From Arachnopeziza araneosa (lineage: Eukaryota > Ascomycota > Leotiomycetes > Helotiales > Arachnopezizaceae), in assembly GCA_003988855.1 (NCBI GenBank), contig QYAI01000020.1, forward strand, positions 434,001 to 498,000: a DNA stretch of 64,000 nucleotides. The letters are read 5' to 3'. The notes beneath the pieces are model-generated. The model was not told where the DNA came from. It did no database searches and saw nothing but the letters and a program-made list of their open reading frames with translations. Both the position numbers and the translations under genes were made by a program. Shown one piece after another: positions 33,139-45,349 of the stretch. How positions within the stretch are numbered: the first letter of the stretch is position 1; each line of letters opens with the position of its first letter.

Positions 33139-34440
33139 ATTAGCGGAAAGAGTACGCGATGGTCTGATCTGTGGAATAAATTTTTTTTTTCTCCAAAGAG
33201 TTGGATCTCTATACTGGGTTGAAGCACTTTATACATTTGAGATAGCTTAGATTTGTTAGGTCGTGCTAGCGAAAGGTGTCGTTTGTGGGAACGCTAGTCC
33301 ACACCATCGAAGAATGTATCGTACCGGATGGCGGTAGTGGAAAATAGCTTTTCGAGAAAATGAGAAGATTACCTGGGTTGGGTTTTAGCTTTTGAACATG
33401 CTTATACGATGGTGTTGGTCTGGCTCCAAATACTCCAACTAAGAGGCCATCAAAACTTCCTGAATGGCAATCAGGATTTTTACGATTTGATTTACATCTC
33501 CAACCCTAGCAATATGTGCAGCTGTCATCTGGAGCTTATCTCTTATGATAGTTAAGTAACAGAATTGCACGTAATTTTCCACTGATACAAAATGGGAGAC
33601 ACTACCCAGCCCAAAAGACTAAGGGTCAAGAGAAGAAGGAAGGAAATAGCGAGTGTGCTTAGAGAGTGTGACCGATATTTAAACATTTTCGGTTCCAAGT
33701 TTAGTTCTAGCTAACTGCTAAAATACCAAGTGCTCTTGAGAGCCTCGTGAATACTAGGTAGTCGCTAGAGTTTGTTAGCTTCACCCACTCCTTCGCGTCG
33801 GCCTTCCAAATCGCCTGTTCATCGGCCTCGCTTACCAGCGTAAACAAAACAGAAAAAAAAAAAAAAAAAAAATTGAAGGCGAGGAAAAAAAAGGGAAATT
33901 AATAAGGGGAGGGGGGAAGGGGAGAAGACTTACCTTGGGTGGTCTTTTTAGTGACCATACAGTTGGGCGTTCCGAAGAACTAATTATGAATACCCGTAAC
34001 TGTCCTAGAAGAATTCAATACTTGCTAGGTTACTCGTTTACATACCTGCGGTTCATATCAGAAATATTGAAACTTCCGGATCGCGCGTCAGGCTCGAGAT
34101 TTGTCCTTTCGGATGGTCAGAAATGGCCTATTTAATATTATATGTACGCGTCGAGAAAATGTGCCCCGACGCGAATCTACGTGGCGCGAGATTGGACAGC
34201 CTTGTCTTCAGGCTTGGAAGGGTCTTGTACATGGCGCTCTTTTCTTTTCCTTGGTTTTAATATATTATTACATATCGAGGTTGGTTTCTATGTACTTGTG
34301 CACTTTTCTTGACCAACTGCTGTGCTTGCTCGTGCCTTCCCGAACTATCAGGCTTCAAGGAGTCGCCTTCACCCCGCCGCTACTTTCTTCACTCTATCAT
34401 CATTGTCAAAATTCGAACAATCTGGAAAGCGATATTCTAT
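33139..34440. other. 1.3-kb spacer with homopolymer tracts
   Basis: No supported gene. It has a run of ten T at 33181-33190 and a run of 20 A at about 33853-33872, followed by purine-rich DNA (GGGGAGGGGGGAAGGGG-like). It is the promoter of the PPSY gene on one side and 3' flank of the repeat-protein gene on the other. Confidence 0.55.
33853..33872. repeat. Poly-A tract, 20 nt
   Basis: Uninterrupted A run inside noncoding DNA, with a purine-rich tract after it. It could be the tail of a retroposed copy, but no gene-like sequence precedes it. Confidence 0.8.
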
Positions 34441-35630
34441 CTAGAGGTTAGTAACTCTTCGGCTCTTGGCCTCTTCTCTGCACTCACGATCGAACAGGCT
34501 CTCCCAAAAGTCTCCCTCGTTCACATAACAGAAGTCCGTTGTCAAATACCAGTACGATTCATTTGCATTTGCCGCTCCCGTGTCCTCATAGCACTGAACG
34601 GTCACAGTGTGATTGAACGGATATCTCAAATCCACATCACAATCTGAGCTGGCGCAATCATGGCAATATGCGTAGTCCTCGCCGACGGTAATATCGAGAA
34701 GGTACCTCTTTTCGAGCTCAGCGTCCCGCTTCTCCTCCATATCGGGCTCTCCTATCAGTGGAGCTTTTCCAGCTTTATATCCTTCTATCGTTTTTGCATT
34801 CGGTATTATTGCGCTGGAGTCAGCAGTATCATTGAGCTGTAGGAAGCCAACCGGCCCACAATTATCGATCGCGTCTCGATCCACTTCGTCTTCCAGACCC
34901 GTCTCTGATACGTAGCAGTTGTCTGTCGTCTTGGCCCATATCCTGTACTCGTCAATATCTATCTCGAGCTCAACTAGACTTCTTTCTTACAGGCTACCGA
35001 GAACAGCCTCTCCTTGATCAGTCCAACAAGTGACGGTCAGATCAGTGCCTGGAGAGAGATACTGAATTGTGTCACAGAGGTAATTGTCTGGACATAAGTT
35101 ACATTCTGTATCGTATTGGACTTCCGCATAATCGTATGTGAGGTGTAATTCTGTCGAAGCTTCTCCGCAGAAACTCAAATCTGTTTCATCTATTCCAAAA
35201 CGTATCAGGACAATTTCCCACTAACTCAGGGTTCGCTTCAATGGCCAGCGCGTCTTACAAGTTCCATTGTAATCGGTCAGATCATACTGAGTTACATAGC
35301 AATTATCGGTCGTTCTTAGCCAGGTTCTATTTCCAGCTTTCGTCAGTACTTCGCAATCTCTCAAATCAATCCGCGCATGAAATCTCCAACTTACGTATCA
35401 TTTCCGATATCCGTTCCACTTGTCCAACAGGTGAGGGTCACTTCTGTCTCATACGTATAAAACTCCTTGTTTGTACATAAACTATACGGACAAGTTTTGC
35501 ATTCGGTCTCTACCCCCTTTTCAAGAGTGCTGTTGATAGATGGCTTCTTCCCAACCTCCAAATCTACCGTAGCCCTTACGACATTGGATGACAGTGCGAG
35601 AAGTGCAACAAGAAACGATTTTGGGATCAT
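34441..35630 (-). CDS. Secreted protein with three cysteine-rich repeats
   Basis: Four exons, 35630-35395, 35326-35259, 35189-34991, 34942-34441; 334 residues. The signal peptide is about 1-20 (FLVALLALSSNVVRA). Three repeats of about 70 residues share the layout C-x2-C-x4/5-C, then TxTVTCW-like, then TTDNCYV. Repeat 1 has TECKTCPYSLC and TTDNCYV, repeat 2 TECNLCPDNYLC and TTDNCYV, and repeat 3 YAYCHDCASSDC and TTDFCYV. The exon borders fall at like places in repeats 1 and 2, so the repeats arose by internal duplication. Before repeat 3 there are two dibasic sites (EEKR, LEKR), so Kex2 may release it. No catalytic motif. An extracellular or effector-like role is inference. Confidence 0.82.
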
Positions 35631-36498
35631 GTTTCAATCTTCTCCAAGAGTTCGAATTGTGGTACAGACACACACCCAGCAGCATTAAAATTGAAAGGAT
35701 GGGAATCTAGACAATGCTGGGAGGGCTTGTTGGTTGAATTGGAAGAATCGAAATTGACCATGCATATAAGCTTCTTTCATCCCCCTTGAAGCCAAGAGAA
35801 ATTTACGTTTGTACTATATTGCCAGAAATGAATCATCACATCATCCTTCTGGCGAGCACAAAAGGCATCGCTCTGTTCTAGGCTCAAAAGGTGATCGATC
35901 AGCCATGTAACTGCCGTTTGAGTCCAAAGAATTCTAGACCCGCCGACATATATTATTATTAACGTGTTCATCTTCGCTCGCGGCTCAAGCCAGAAAAGGA
36001 AGATATCAAGGGGTAAACAATAAACATGACTCCATGGTTACCTAGATCTCCCCCCGCATTCGATGCTCGCCTTGGCGATCGAGCACCGTACAGCGGAATC
36101 TCGTATTGCTGCATTGCGGGAATTGGGCTATCCAATGAGGGCTGATGAGGAGAGGATCTTGTCTGGGAAATCTGGACGCCATATAGCCTGATGTAGGCGT
36201 GGGTAAATCCCCCGAAGCGTCAGTTATTTCGAGCTGACGGAGAGCGAGGGCTCTGGTGGTCCAGCTGCACCATGACTAAGAAATACGTGCGGGTTTGGGG
36301 AGTGAGCAGACGTGAAACTCGGTTAGTTATTTGAGGAGAGGAGAGGCAGTGGTTGTGATCAGGAGAGAAATCTATTTACTTCGCTTCGTTCTATGTACAG
36401 CAACCACTTCCGTGATCATTATATCCCTCCGTCTTGTTTATTTTCATCACCCTTCTCACCCCTCCTCACTTCAATAACAAACCAACTCGGTTCCGGAT
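35631..36498. other. Intergenic
   Basis: About 870 bp containing the promoter of the repeat protein and the 3' flank of the AA8 gene. No supported gene. Confidence 0.5.
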
Positions 36499-37224
36499 TC
36501 AAGACTCAAAAGTCACTGCCCTTGGCGCCGTCGGAAAGTTATATTGAGCGCTGCTGTGTGCCATGCCCGCCCAGGTTTTGAAGTTCTGGCTTCTCGCAGC
36601 CGCCAGATTCACGCCGAAATTCCCATTGAATCCATGCTTGGGCATGCCGCTGCTGTGACTGGTGGGCGTCGTCGGGGCCACGATACTGTACGCCCAACCC
36701 AGCGTGGTGGTGTTGTCGGCCTGGGCAAACGTGGTGCCGTCGGCCAGGATGCACGCCTTGCACAGGAAGGTGAAGGAGTAATGCGTGGCGTTGACATAGG
36801 TGCCGTTGGCGATGGGGGTCATGCTATACGCGCCCGAGACCTCGGGGGGGCTCTGGATCTTGCTGTGAGGAGCGTGTCAGCGGGAGAGAGGAACAAGAAG
36901 GAGGGCAGAGGGAGCGACTCACGGCGTCAACCTGAAGCTCGAGACCAAGGTCCCGGTGCTGGTGGGCCAGGCGGCGATCAGCAGCTTGGCGACCATGGAC
37001 CCGCCGAGCGAGAGGCCGCTGTATCCCACCGTCCCCTTGCCGATGATGGTGCCGATGAAATCAGCCGACGGGGTGCTGTCGAGGGCGATGCCGAAGGTGA
37101 GGTTCGCGGAGATGGTGGCGGCCTGGAAGACGATGCCCGTCTTGGGGTCGGCGAAGGAGGAGGTGGACTGAGCCGAGGTGAGGGAGAGGGCGCCGAGAGG
37201 GAGGAGGAGGGTGGAGAGCTTCAT
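36499..37224 (-). CDS. Secreted AA8-type cytochrome domain protein (cellobiose-dehydrogenase-like haem domain)
   Basis: Two exons, 37224-36923 and 36862-36499; 221 residues. A signal peptide (LSTLLLPLGALSLTSA) leads straight into a beta-sandwich like the b-type cytochrome domain of cellobiose dehydrogenase: TGIVFQAATI, then YSGLSLGGSMVAKLLIAAWP with the candidate Met ligand, WAYSIVAPTTPTS, and MPKHGFNGNFGVNLAAA with the candidate His ligand. The protein ends there, with no flavin dehydrogenase, carbohydrate-binding module or membrane anchor. Stand-alone AA8 proteins can pass electrons in the extracellular space, for instance to lytic polysaccharide monooxygenases; that use here is inference. 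Codons are much more GC-rich than in the adjoining genes, suggesting high expression, and the antisense strand is open over 268 codons as a by-product. Confidence 0.85.
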
Positions 37225-37837
37225 CTTGGTCTGCTCAATGGGTGCGGAGGTGCCGTGCGTGCTTGGGATGGGGCGATGGAGGAAGGAAGAGAAGAGAGGC
37301 GGAAAAGGAAGAGATACTTATGTTATAGGAAACTGGCTTCTCCAAGGTAGGCTGTTATTACCATACCTCAATCCGTCAAAACACTGGCTTGGCAATGAAT
37401 AAATTACTGACGATCTGAAGTTACATGAAAATGTAATCAACTCATTTGAGGGACCGTCGAGACGGAAGATGCAAAGAACCTCCAGAAATAAATGTTCTAG
37501 AGATATCTTGGCTGAATTGAATGCTATCTCAATTGATGAAGATGCGTAAAAGCAGAGGTTTGACTGGTCGGAAGATCTTAACTTTTCGATCTGTTCTAAA
37601 CATTGCAGCATTACATCTGCCAAGTATAGTGGAAGACTTATGCGCGAAGGCGGATGATAAACGAAACCAATCCAGAACCATGTCCGCGTTTTGAGAAGAT
37701 TGGATCTTCATTTATGCTTAACAAATGCCTGGGAATCTCCTTCGCTAAAAACAGCCGGCAGCAGGAGGAGCGCCCCATGATGAATGACTATTCAGAGATA
37801 TATTGGTACAGATAACAGAGCTCACTTGCTCAAAACT
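37225..37837. other. Intergenic
   Basis: Promoter side of the AA8 gene and 3' flank of the ABC gene. No supported gene. Confidence 0.5.
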
Positions 37838-40441
37838 CTATGATGGAATTGCCTCTGCATCTTGAGTAATCTGCCCCACGTAGGCAGGACTCTTTAAAAT
37901 CTCGCCGCTGTCGACCCAGACTTTTGCTAGTTCGCAGTCTATCTCGTCCTTCCTAGATTCCCACTCCTGGACTTTTGCGAGTCTGTCTTTTAATTCTTGT
38001 ATCTCTTTTTCGACGCCCATTTTCTCTTTCTCAGTGCCGATTCTCTCCCACTCCCATTCATTCCCGTCTTCCCCTAGTCCGAGCGTGAGGTTGTATGTGT
38101 GATACTTTTTCAGGCTTGCTCTTGTACTTATTGTAATTAAAGTGATGCCTTTCTCTTTACAATTTTCGTAAAGTAGTCCTTCAACATCGGAACTTACTGC
38201 CGAGGTCCCTTCGTCGATGAAGGCATATCGAGGTTCATGATATAGCAGCCTTGCTATGGCCATTCTCTGCTTCTCGCCACCGCTGAGCACATCTTTCCAT
38301 TCTTTTCGTGTATCCCAGCCACCTTCCCTATCTGGTAGATAACCAAGTCGAGCCTCTTCCAAGATGCGCTTCAGTTCGAGATCTCGTCGACCACGTTCGC
38401 GCATTTCGATTTCACCGTCCGGATAGATAACTTGATCACGAAGAGTACCGACGCTAAGATATGGTCTTTGAGGAAGGAACATGATTCCATCTGTGCCAAT
38501 GGTCCTCGGACGGGAGATGAGTCCTCGATAGACAGGCCAAAGACCTGCCACAATCCGAGCGACTGCACTCTTCCCAACACCATTCGGACCCGAGATCTGC
38601 GCTTTAGGTTAGCAATGGTCTAAAAGAAATGGACAGATTCAGAGATTCAGAAATTCAGAAGACTCTTTGAACTCAATAAACACTTACTAAAAGATGCTCT
38701 CCCGAGTGAACGATTAGTGAAAGGGAATCGATCATCTCATCACCTCCGTGGGGATATATTGACGGTGCAACCACAGGAACGTTCTCAAGACGTACTCCAT
38801 CAAAGCCTTTCTGAGTGGTTCCTTGGACATCAGAAAGCGAGAAAAGTTCAGGATGGGTACCGCGTGGAGGGAAGTATGCATTCCCGTGAACGCGATGTAG
38901 TGTTGATATCAAGGTGTAGACACGGCTTGTGTATCCTGCTAACTCAGATAGATCTTTGATCGAGTACATCATGCGACCCCCAGCATCAGCTAGAGATAAC
39001 ATGAGCCTCTTATTCGTGATGAATTCCTTCATGCGTCCTCTTTCACGGCCACCGTTCACGGAGATATCAGCCAGCTCCTGGATACCCCCCAAACCACCCC
39101 AGGCCGGCAGGAATACCGGAAGGGAGCTCAGAAGATACCCGTAAGCGCTCCAACTGTATTTGAGAACAAAGTCTTCAAGAATATTGTACCGAATCTTCAA
39201 AGTGTAAATCCCTTCCATCCACCTTTTCAGGCTTTTGAATTCCTTATCTAAAAAGTTCTTCTCCATGCTTGCACCGCCGTAAAAGGCAACCTCTTCAGCA
39301 TTTGCAATCAAACGTGCGTGCAAACCTCTAAAGTCACCTTCTTTGCGGCCTTCGACAGCTTTCAGCTTGCCAAAAGGCGGCGACAATCTTCGAAGAATGG
39401 CTGCGGTCAGGAAGTAATTACTTAGGAGACCGGTCAATGCCAAGGGGCCTAGGGAACGATAGAGCTGATAGTTGAAGACTAACAAGTCAACAAGAGGCTT
39501 TCCCAGCGAAGAGTAAAGGCTTGCTGCCGAAGCACAGAAATGTGTCAAGTCTTGTGTTATGAATTGGTCTGCGCCTTGCCCAACGCCACCGTCTAGATTA
39601 GATAATTTGTAGTAGTTGAGATTGTCGTTCAAGTACAAGTCGTGAATATAACGCGTTAGACGTGTTCTAAACGCAATTGAGACTTTTGATTGGAGAAACT
39701 TAATCATGGCATTCGTATAAGAAGCGAGGCTACCGATGCCGCACCACTAGAACAGATCAGTTTGAGGCTTCATAAGTCGGAAATTTCGTAAGATTATGAT
39801 AAACCTACCTTTATGATTCCCCAAATGAATGACCTTCCGTTGCCGGCGACAAGATCTCGTACTATCTCTCCATCTAAGCGGGCAACAACCAGCGAAAGGT
39901 ATGTACGAAGCATCAAGAACATTCCGTGGCTCAACAGCAGTCCCGTTTCCTTGCTTGTCCATCTTGGAATCATTATGCTGAGTAGGCTGAGGAACTGATG
40001 CAGAAATGCCAAGTTCAACCCTGGCTTCGTCTGCGCCGGTGGTACCTGTGGTATATTTCCATCAGATAATCCCGACGCTCTTGGAGGGTTCAGGAAAAGT
40101 CTGCGGTGTGCATCGAACGTAGTCGCTTTGGTAGGATGGATGGTAACTTTGGAGGTTGAGTCCTTATATGGGACGAATATGACGCGGGAGCCATCCTTAT
40201 TCCGCAGACCCGAATTTCTTCGTAGCAGTCGTCGTCCTTGCTCCTTCTCTGCTTGTCTTTTCTTCCACCATCGTCGGCTTCCAATACTTCCAGTAACGAT
40301 CGAGAGAGTAAGGAATAGGGTGCCGAGCAGTCGAAAGGTTTTGGATGTCCCTCGCAGGCGTTCTCGTATGATGTCAGAGCACCGAAGGTAGAGATTGGTG
40401 ATGGGATCTGAGGCATGTTGTATTTTGGATTGAGCCGCCAT
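37838..40441 (-). CDS. Peroxisomal long-chain fatty-acyl ABC half transporter (ABCD, Pxa1/Pxa2 type)
   Basis: Three exons, 40441-39809, 39746-38688, 38596-37838; 816 residues. ABCD half transporters dimerise in the peroxisome membrane and import fatty acyl-CoA for beta-oxidation. A membrane domain is seen with the ABCD loop around EEVAFYGG, then the nucleotide-binding domain. Walker A is GPNGVGKS at 567-574 (right after intron 2), the Q-loop FLPQRPYLS, the signature LSGGEKQR at 668-675, and Walker B YAFIDE at 688-693. The residue after Walker B is Gly where human ABCD1 has Cys, and the H-loop position is Thr722 (ITISTRASLKKYH) instead of His. The C-terminal tail (about 740-816) is a charged coiled coil, which I recall in fungal Pxa1 proteins. 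The start is the ATG before AAQSKIQHASDP. It is divergent to the phosphatase gene. Confidence 0.93.
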
Positions 40442-42542
40442 CTTGAATGCGGATTTGCAGAGATATTGATATTGCATCTACATTCTTAGGTCGTCGTCTC
40501 TTCTGTGGATCCCATCTTGAAAATGCAGATTTTGGTTTCAAACGTTACGTGTCAATGGCCGAGTCATTTCAGCAACATTCGTCTCAGACAGATGGAGAAG
40601 ATGGTTGAGATGTCTGCATTGGTTGACCAATGCATCGAGTTGTGGCTGCGTCTTTCAGATTCGCATGTGGAGGTGACGCATGTGAATGAATCTGGGGAAG
40701 ACGGGGGCCGAGGTCGCCAGGGAAGACGGCGAGTCACGGGACTGTTGACTTTCTCCATTCAGGCGTCTCATTCTTTGGTGCCGGCCTAGAGAGCAAGACA
40801 TTGTTGCGAGTATCTCCCATGGCGTTTACATTTCACACTTGGGGACTCTCCTTGGACGTGTGGTAGACATGATTTGAAAAGGGATGAAATCACACATGGG
40901 AGATTGGGAAGCTGTGAGAAGTCTGCGCAACTCCTCGTATCCTTGATAGGAGATGCCATCTTCTGTTTTGAATCACTCTTCACCTCGAGAAGCCTTCAGG
41001 GCCGCTCTTGGGAAGCCAGTCAACCACATCAGCGAGCCGCCGGCGGGCCCATTATGCAACCCCTCAGGATATCGAGGGTGTTTGGGCGAGAGGAGATCTG
41101 TTCCAGAGTCCCTCTTCAAGCGCGGAGTCCCTCTCACTGTGCAGTCTCTTCAAATGTGCCGTCTCCCATTCTCTGCAGATGAGCGCTTCCCGCTTCACCA
41201 AGATCTCAAGCGCGCATGAAAATCTACGAGCTGTTGGCATTGAAAGGGATCCAGCTTCACCCTAGCCGTGGAGGAGTGGCGAGGAGCCGACTGGCCCAGG
41301 AATAGGCGCCCAGGTGGACTGTCAGTTTTGACCTTTCTGCTATAGATGTGAGAGAATGCTCACACCATCTGCGGACGACTCAATCTCACACCAGGGACTT
41401 CGTATTGTCATAAGCAGGTACAGCTGAGGCTTGCTCTGAAGGAAATGTGGTCGGTGCTGTTACTGGTCCCGCTCTATTCCTGGTCTTCCGCGCTGGCCGT
41501 CTTTGCACGGGCACCCACAATCATCAGCCTCTCGAGTTCGGGTCGCTGTGCGTTGCTGATGGGCCTTCATTTATATCCTTCGTGTCTCCAGATGATGATT
41601 AATTTCGTCGGCCATCCCCCCCCAGGATAAATAGTAGTCGAGCACAGAACGGCACTCGCAGCGCCGTGCGAGCGATCTCTGGGTGTATGGCAGGCGAGTC
41701 GGGTTCAGTATTGGATAAAATGGGCTCTGATAGGACGCATGGTGGTGGGTGGAAATCAAGGGCGCTTAACACCATCATGGACGTTGTGGCTGGTCACCGT
41801 TCTGCAATCCACAAACTCCAACCCAATGAGACGGGGCCAGGGAGAGACTCAGGTCGCTTCTGCGTCTCTCTCCGCTGAGGAGAGGAAGGGGAAGGGGAAG
41901 AAGAATGGAACCCGTTTGCTGCATGATGACCTGGAGGAGAAACGTCTTCCTATTCGATCCTGTTGAAGCTAAAGAGACCTGCCAACCGGGATAAGAGAAA
42001 CTTGCTTGCGGAGAGCATGTCAAGAGTCCCATCGATCCTTCCTACCCATTCTTTGCCTTCACGACGGCAGCATCAATAACTTCATTTCCCAGCTCGAATT
42101 GTCTGCAGCCAAATCCGCCTGATTGTTGACGCACCTGAGGTTGCTAACTTAACTTATCATCATCGTCTTGCTTACCTGATCCGCTCTATTTCGGATCTAG
42201 CCAATCTAATCTCGCTTCCGACCGACCTCCTTCAGCCTCTCTCTCTTCCCTTCCCTTCCCCGACCTGCAGAGAGTGCTATCCAAGCTCTTTCACCTTCAA
42301 CCATTCCCTGCTTCAATCATCGCATTCAATTGCGCTCGTGTACCGCCTCGCCCTTCCACTCTGCTTTCAAGCCGCAGTGCCATCTGACGTCCCTGGAGTC
42401 GCATTAGGGGGGAAGCCCAATTGTCGGACAGACCCGCTCCGCCGTCGATCGACGCGCCGCAGAGGGAGATAACACGAAGAGTCGAGTCGGAATCTCATCA
42501 CGGCGACCATCGAAAGAAGGCCTATCGGTCGTAACTGCCTCA
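40442..42542. other. 2.1-kb promoter region between divergent genes
   Basis: Lies between the starts of the ABC transporter and the Psr1-like phosphatase. GC-rich with several overlapping short frames but no motif or family match. CT-rich runs before 42300 look like a long 5' UTR of the phosphatase gene. Confidence 0.5.
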
Positions 42543-44499
42543 ATGTCAAATGATAAAGCTCAGCCGACCGAGCAAGATTTGACTCGTGCAGAAGGTGGGA
42601 AGGCTTCAAAACCACCAGCGCTCGATACATCTGGGTGTAAGTTCACACGGCCCTTTTTCCCTTATCCACAGATGCCAAATCAACACAAATCAATATATGG
42701 GACTCTTTCTCAGTTATATAGCGCTCACATGCTAACTTCGCAGTAGTCACGACGACGCCTCATCCCCCAAGCAGCTCGACCCAGGCTACCTCCACCGCCC
42801 AGAACACTGCGACCACGGAGGATTCAGAGGCTCCTGTTTTGTCTAGTTCGCATAACGAGAAAGATTATCTGCGAGTAGCCGACGAGGCCCCAGAAGTGCC
42901 CCAAAAGAATCGCGGTCTTCTCTACGTCCCTTCGAGATCGTCTTCACAGAAGCTACAACCATCCCCAACTTCGACAGGATTAAGCGGAGTGACTATTACC
43001 GACCCTAGAGACAGTATAGGGGGCGGTTCGAAGGAGTCGAAGGGAAGCATACTTGGGCGGCGGCGGAATGGGAGTGCTACAAGTAGCAAGATGTCGATAA
43101 CACAACAAGGCCCGCCAACGGGCCCGGGGAACGCAAATCCCACCATCTCTACTTCTACCACTCCTCGGCCAGCTAAGAAAAAGGGGTTCTTGTCGTTTCT
43201 CTGCTGCGGAGCTCCGGATAGCCCAACCCAGTTGGACCCTAACGAAGCACCTGTGCCAGCAAACAAAGTGACAAAAGCTCCGTCATTACGGCCACTTACT
43301 GCTAGTAGGCCTGAACACAGCTTGAACGGCCAACAGAACGACGTATCTCCACCTCAGAGTGAAAAGGAAGCCATGAAACAAGAAGCCTCAAAATCTGAGG
43401 CCGAACAGCCAGAGAAGGAAGTTGCCACTTCAAATCCAGGCAAGCCTACGAGGTCTGATTCTAATCCACTTTTGCGTACAAATGGTGAGGTCAGTCAACC
43501 ACCAATTACCCGGGATCAACCACTTCCTGCATTACCTCAGGAGGCTGAATCATCAACGGTCACTCAGCCAGGACCATCAAACCCATCAGTTATAGTACAA
43601 GCTCCTTCAAGAAGCGAATCTACAGGTCCCTCTCAACCAGATACTTCTATTGATCAGAAGGATGCGGATGGTGATATAAAAATGCATGAGTCGGAACCTG
43701 TACCGGCTGAGAATGAAGTGGCACCAGCACCGGTCACAAGAAGAGAGGAAACCCCAAACCAAACAGTTGTGCCACTGCCTCCACCACCTCCAATTCCTGC
43801 ACCGCAACCAGGACCGAGCGAGGAAATCGCTGCTCCACAAACATCGGAACAGAAATGGTTACTTCCACCTATCGCGCCAAGGTTCAAAGGGAAAAAATGT
43901 TTAGTTTTAGATCTTGATGAAACATTAGTTCATAGTAGTTTTAAGGTGAGGGAGCCTTGAACATTCAAAGATCTTATACTAACAACTTAGATCCTACATC
44001 AGGCCGATTTTACCATTCCGGTCGAAATTGAGGGCAACTATCACAATGTATATGTGATAAAACGGCCTGGTGTTGACCAGTTTATGAAACGAGTTGGCGA
44101 GCTTTATGAGGTTGTCGTTTTCACAGCTTCAGTCTCAAAGGTTAGTTTGGTCCATGTGCCATGCAGGATATTCCTAACATTCAATAGTATGGCGACCCGC
44201 TTTTGGATCAATTGGACATCCACCATGTTGTTCATCACCGTCTTTTCCGCGAGAGTTGCTATAACCACCAAGGAAACTATGTCAAAGACCTTTCACAAGT
44301 TGGCCGGGATCTTCGAGAAACCATCATTATCGACAATTCCCCGACTTCTTATATTTTCCACCCCCAGCATGCTGTTCCGATCAGTAGTTGGTTTTCTGAT
44401 GCTCATGACAATGAGCTTCTTGACCTGATACCCGTGCTTGAAGATTTGGCCGGGTCCCAGGTGCGAGACGTCAGTTTAGTCCTTGATGTCGCCCTTTGA
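42543..44499 (+). CDS. PSR1: Psr1-type plasma-membrane phosphatase (FCP/SCP, NLI-interacting-factor-like)
   Basis: Four exons, 42543-42636, 42744-43945, 43991-44140, 44188-44499; 585 residues. A HAD-type serine/threonine phosphatase; yeast Psr1/Psr2 act in salt-stress and general-stress signalling. The catalytic DLDETLVHSS is at 421-430, with Asp421 and Asp423 the nucleophile and acid. It runs over intron 2 into the domain IKRPGVDQFMKRVGELYEVVVFTAS, then LFRESCYNHQGNYVKDLSQVG, TIIIDNSPTSY and WFSDAHDNELLDLIP, the expected order. The first 400 residues are disordered and Pro/Ser/Glu-rich. Cys185-Cys186 in the basic-hydrophobic patch KKKGFLSFLCCG is the likely palmitoylation site for membrane binding. 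Intron 1 (107 nt) splits off a 31-residue first exon. Confidence 0.95.
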
Positions 44500-45349
44500 A
44501 GCAAGTTCTCTAAGTGCATTCTCTGCATGCATATATTGCTGTCATAGCGGATGGCGTTACGGTTGATACCTTTCGGTTCATTGTAGAATGTACTGTTTAA
44601 TCTATATAATAGGGATCGATCTGGCTTGCTAGGTCGACTTTGATTGTCAGTAGGGAGAGATTGGGTTTTCTGCGGGTCATCAAAAGTGCAGGGCAAAGAA
44701 GAGAAATTCTCCACTGAGAGGTATGGCGGGCAACTTTTTCGGGCGATTCGTCAGGATCTGGAAAAGAGTTCCAGCCTCGAAAATCTTCACAAAACAGCGT
44801 TGAGCTGTCACTCATTTATTTTCTTGTTTTCCCTCGGAGGAAAGGATAGGCGAGGATCCTGAAGGACGTCTTAAGCACAGAAATAATTTTCATTTGTTTA
44901 TTTTCACTTCATAGCATGCGCGGAAAGCGCCAGGTGAGCTTCTCATGTATCAAAGTGTAGTCGGTTTGTGGTGCAAGAGGGTAACCTACCACGGGTATTC
45001 AAATAGCTACGATGCTTTGCGTCGTTTGGAAAACATGAACTAAAATTAGTATAAGATGCAAAGTGAAAATTTATTATTTTGATTTTGGAAGTGACCTGGA
45101 AGTTATCTAAAGAAATAATATCATTAAGGAAGCTGAGCCACCTGGCTTCCCCTAAATTGCTAGCGCATAACCCCTGTCGTCATTCAAGAGCCTCGCTTTC
45201 AGGACACGATTCTCCAAATAAAATCGTGAACCAGCTCCTATCTACGCACACGACCACAAACTCATCCTTTGAGTACTACAATTTCTCAAGTTCAATCGCA
45301 ATCGCAAGCGCATTCAATTCTTCTAATATCCTTCTACTTCAAATCCAAA
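44500..45349. other. Intergenic
   Basis: 3' flank of the phosphatase gene and promoter plus 5' UTR of SEC61 beta; CT- and CA-rich just before the ATG. No supported gene. Confidence 0.5.

Noticed and set aside
33853..33872. Poly-A run as evidence of a retroposon
   Set aside because: No reverse-transcriptase, SINE-like or processed-gene sequence next to it, and no target duplication seen.
36544..37350. 268-codon forward open frame over the AA8 gene
   Set aside because: Antisense to well-supported exons; Gly/Arg/Glu-rich composition is a product of GC-rich codons.
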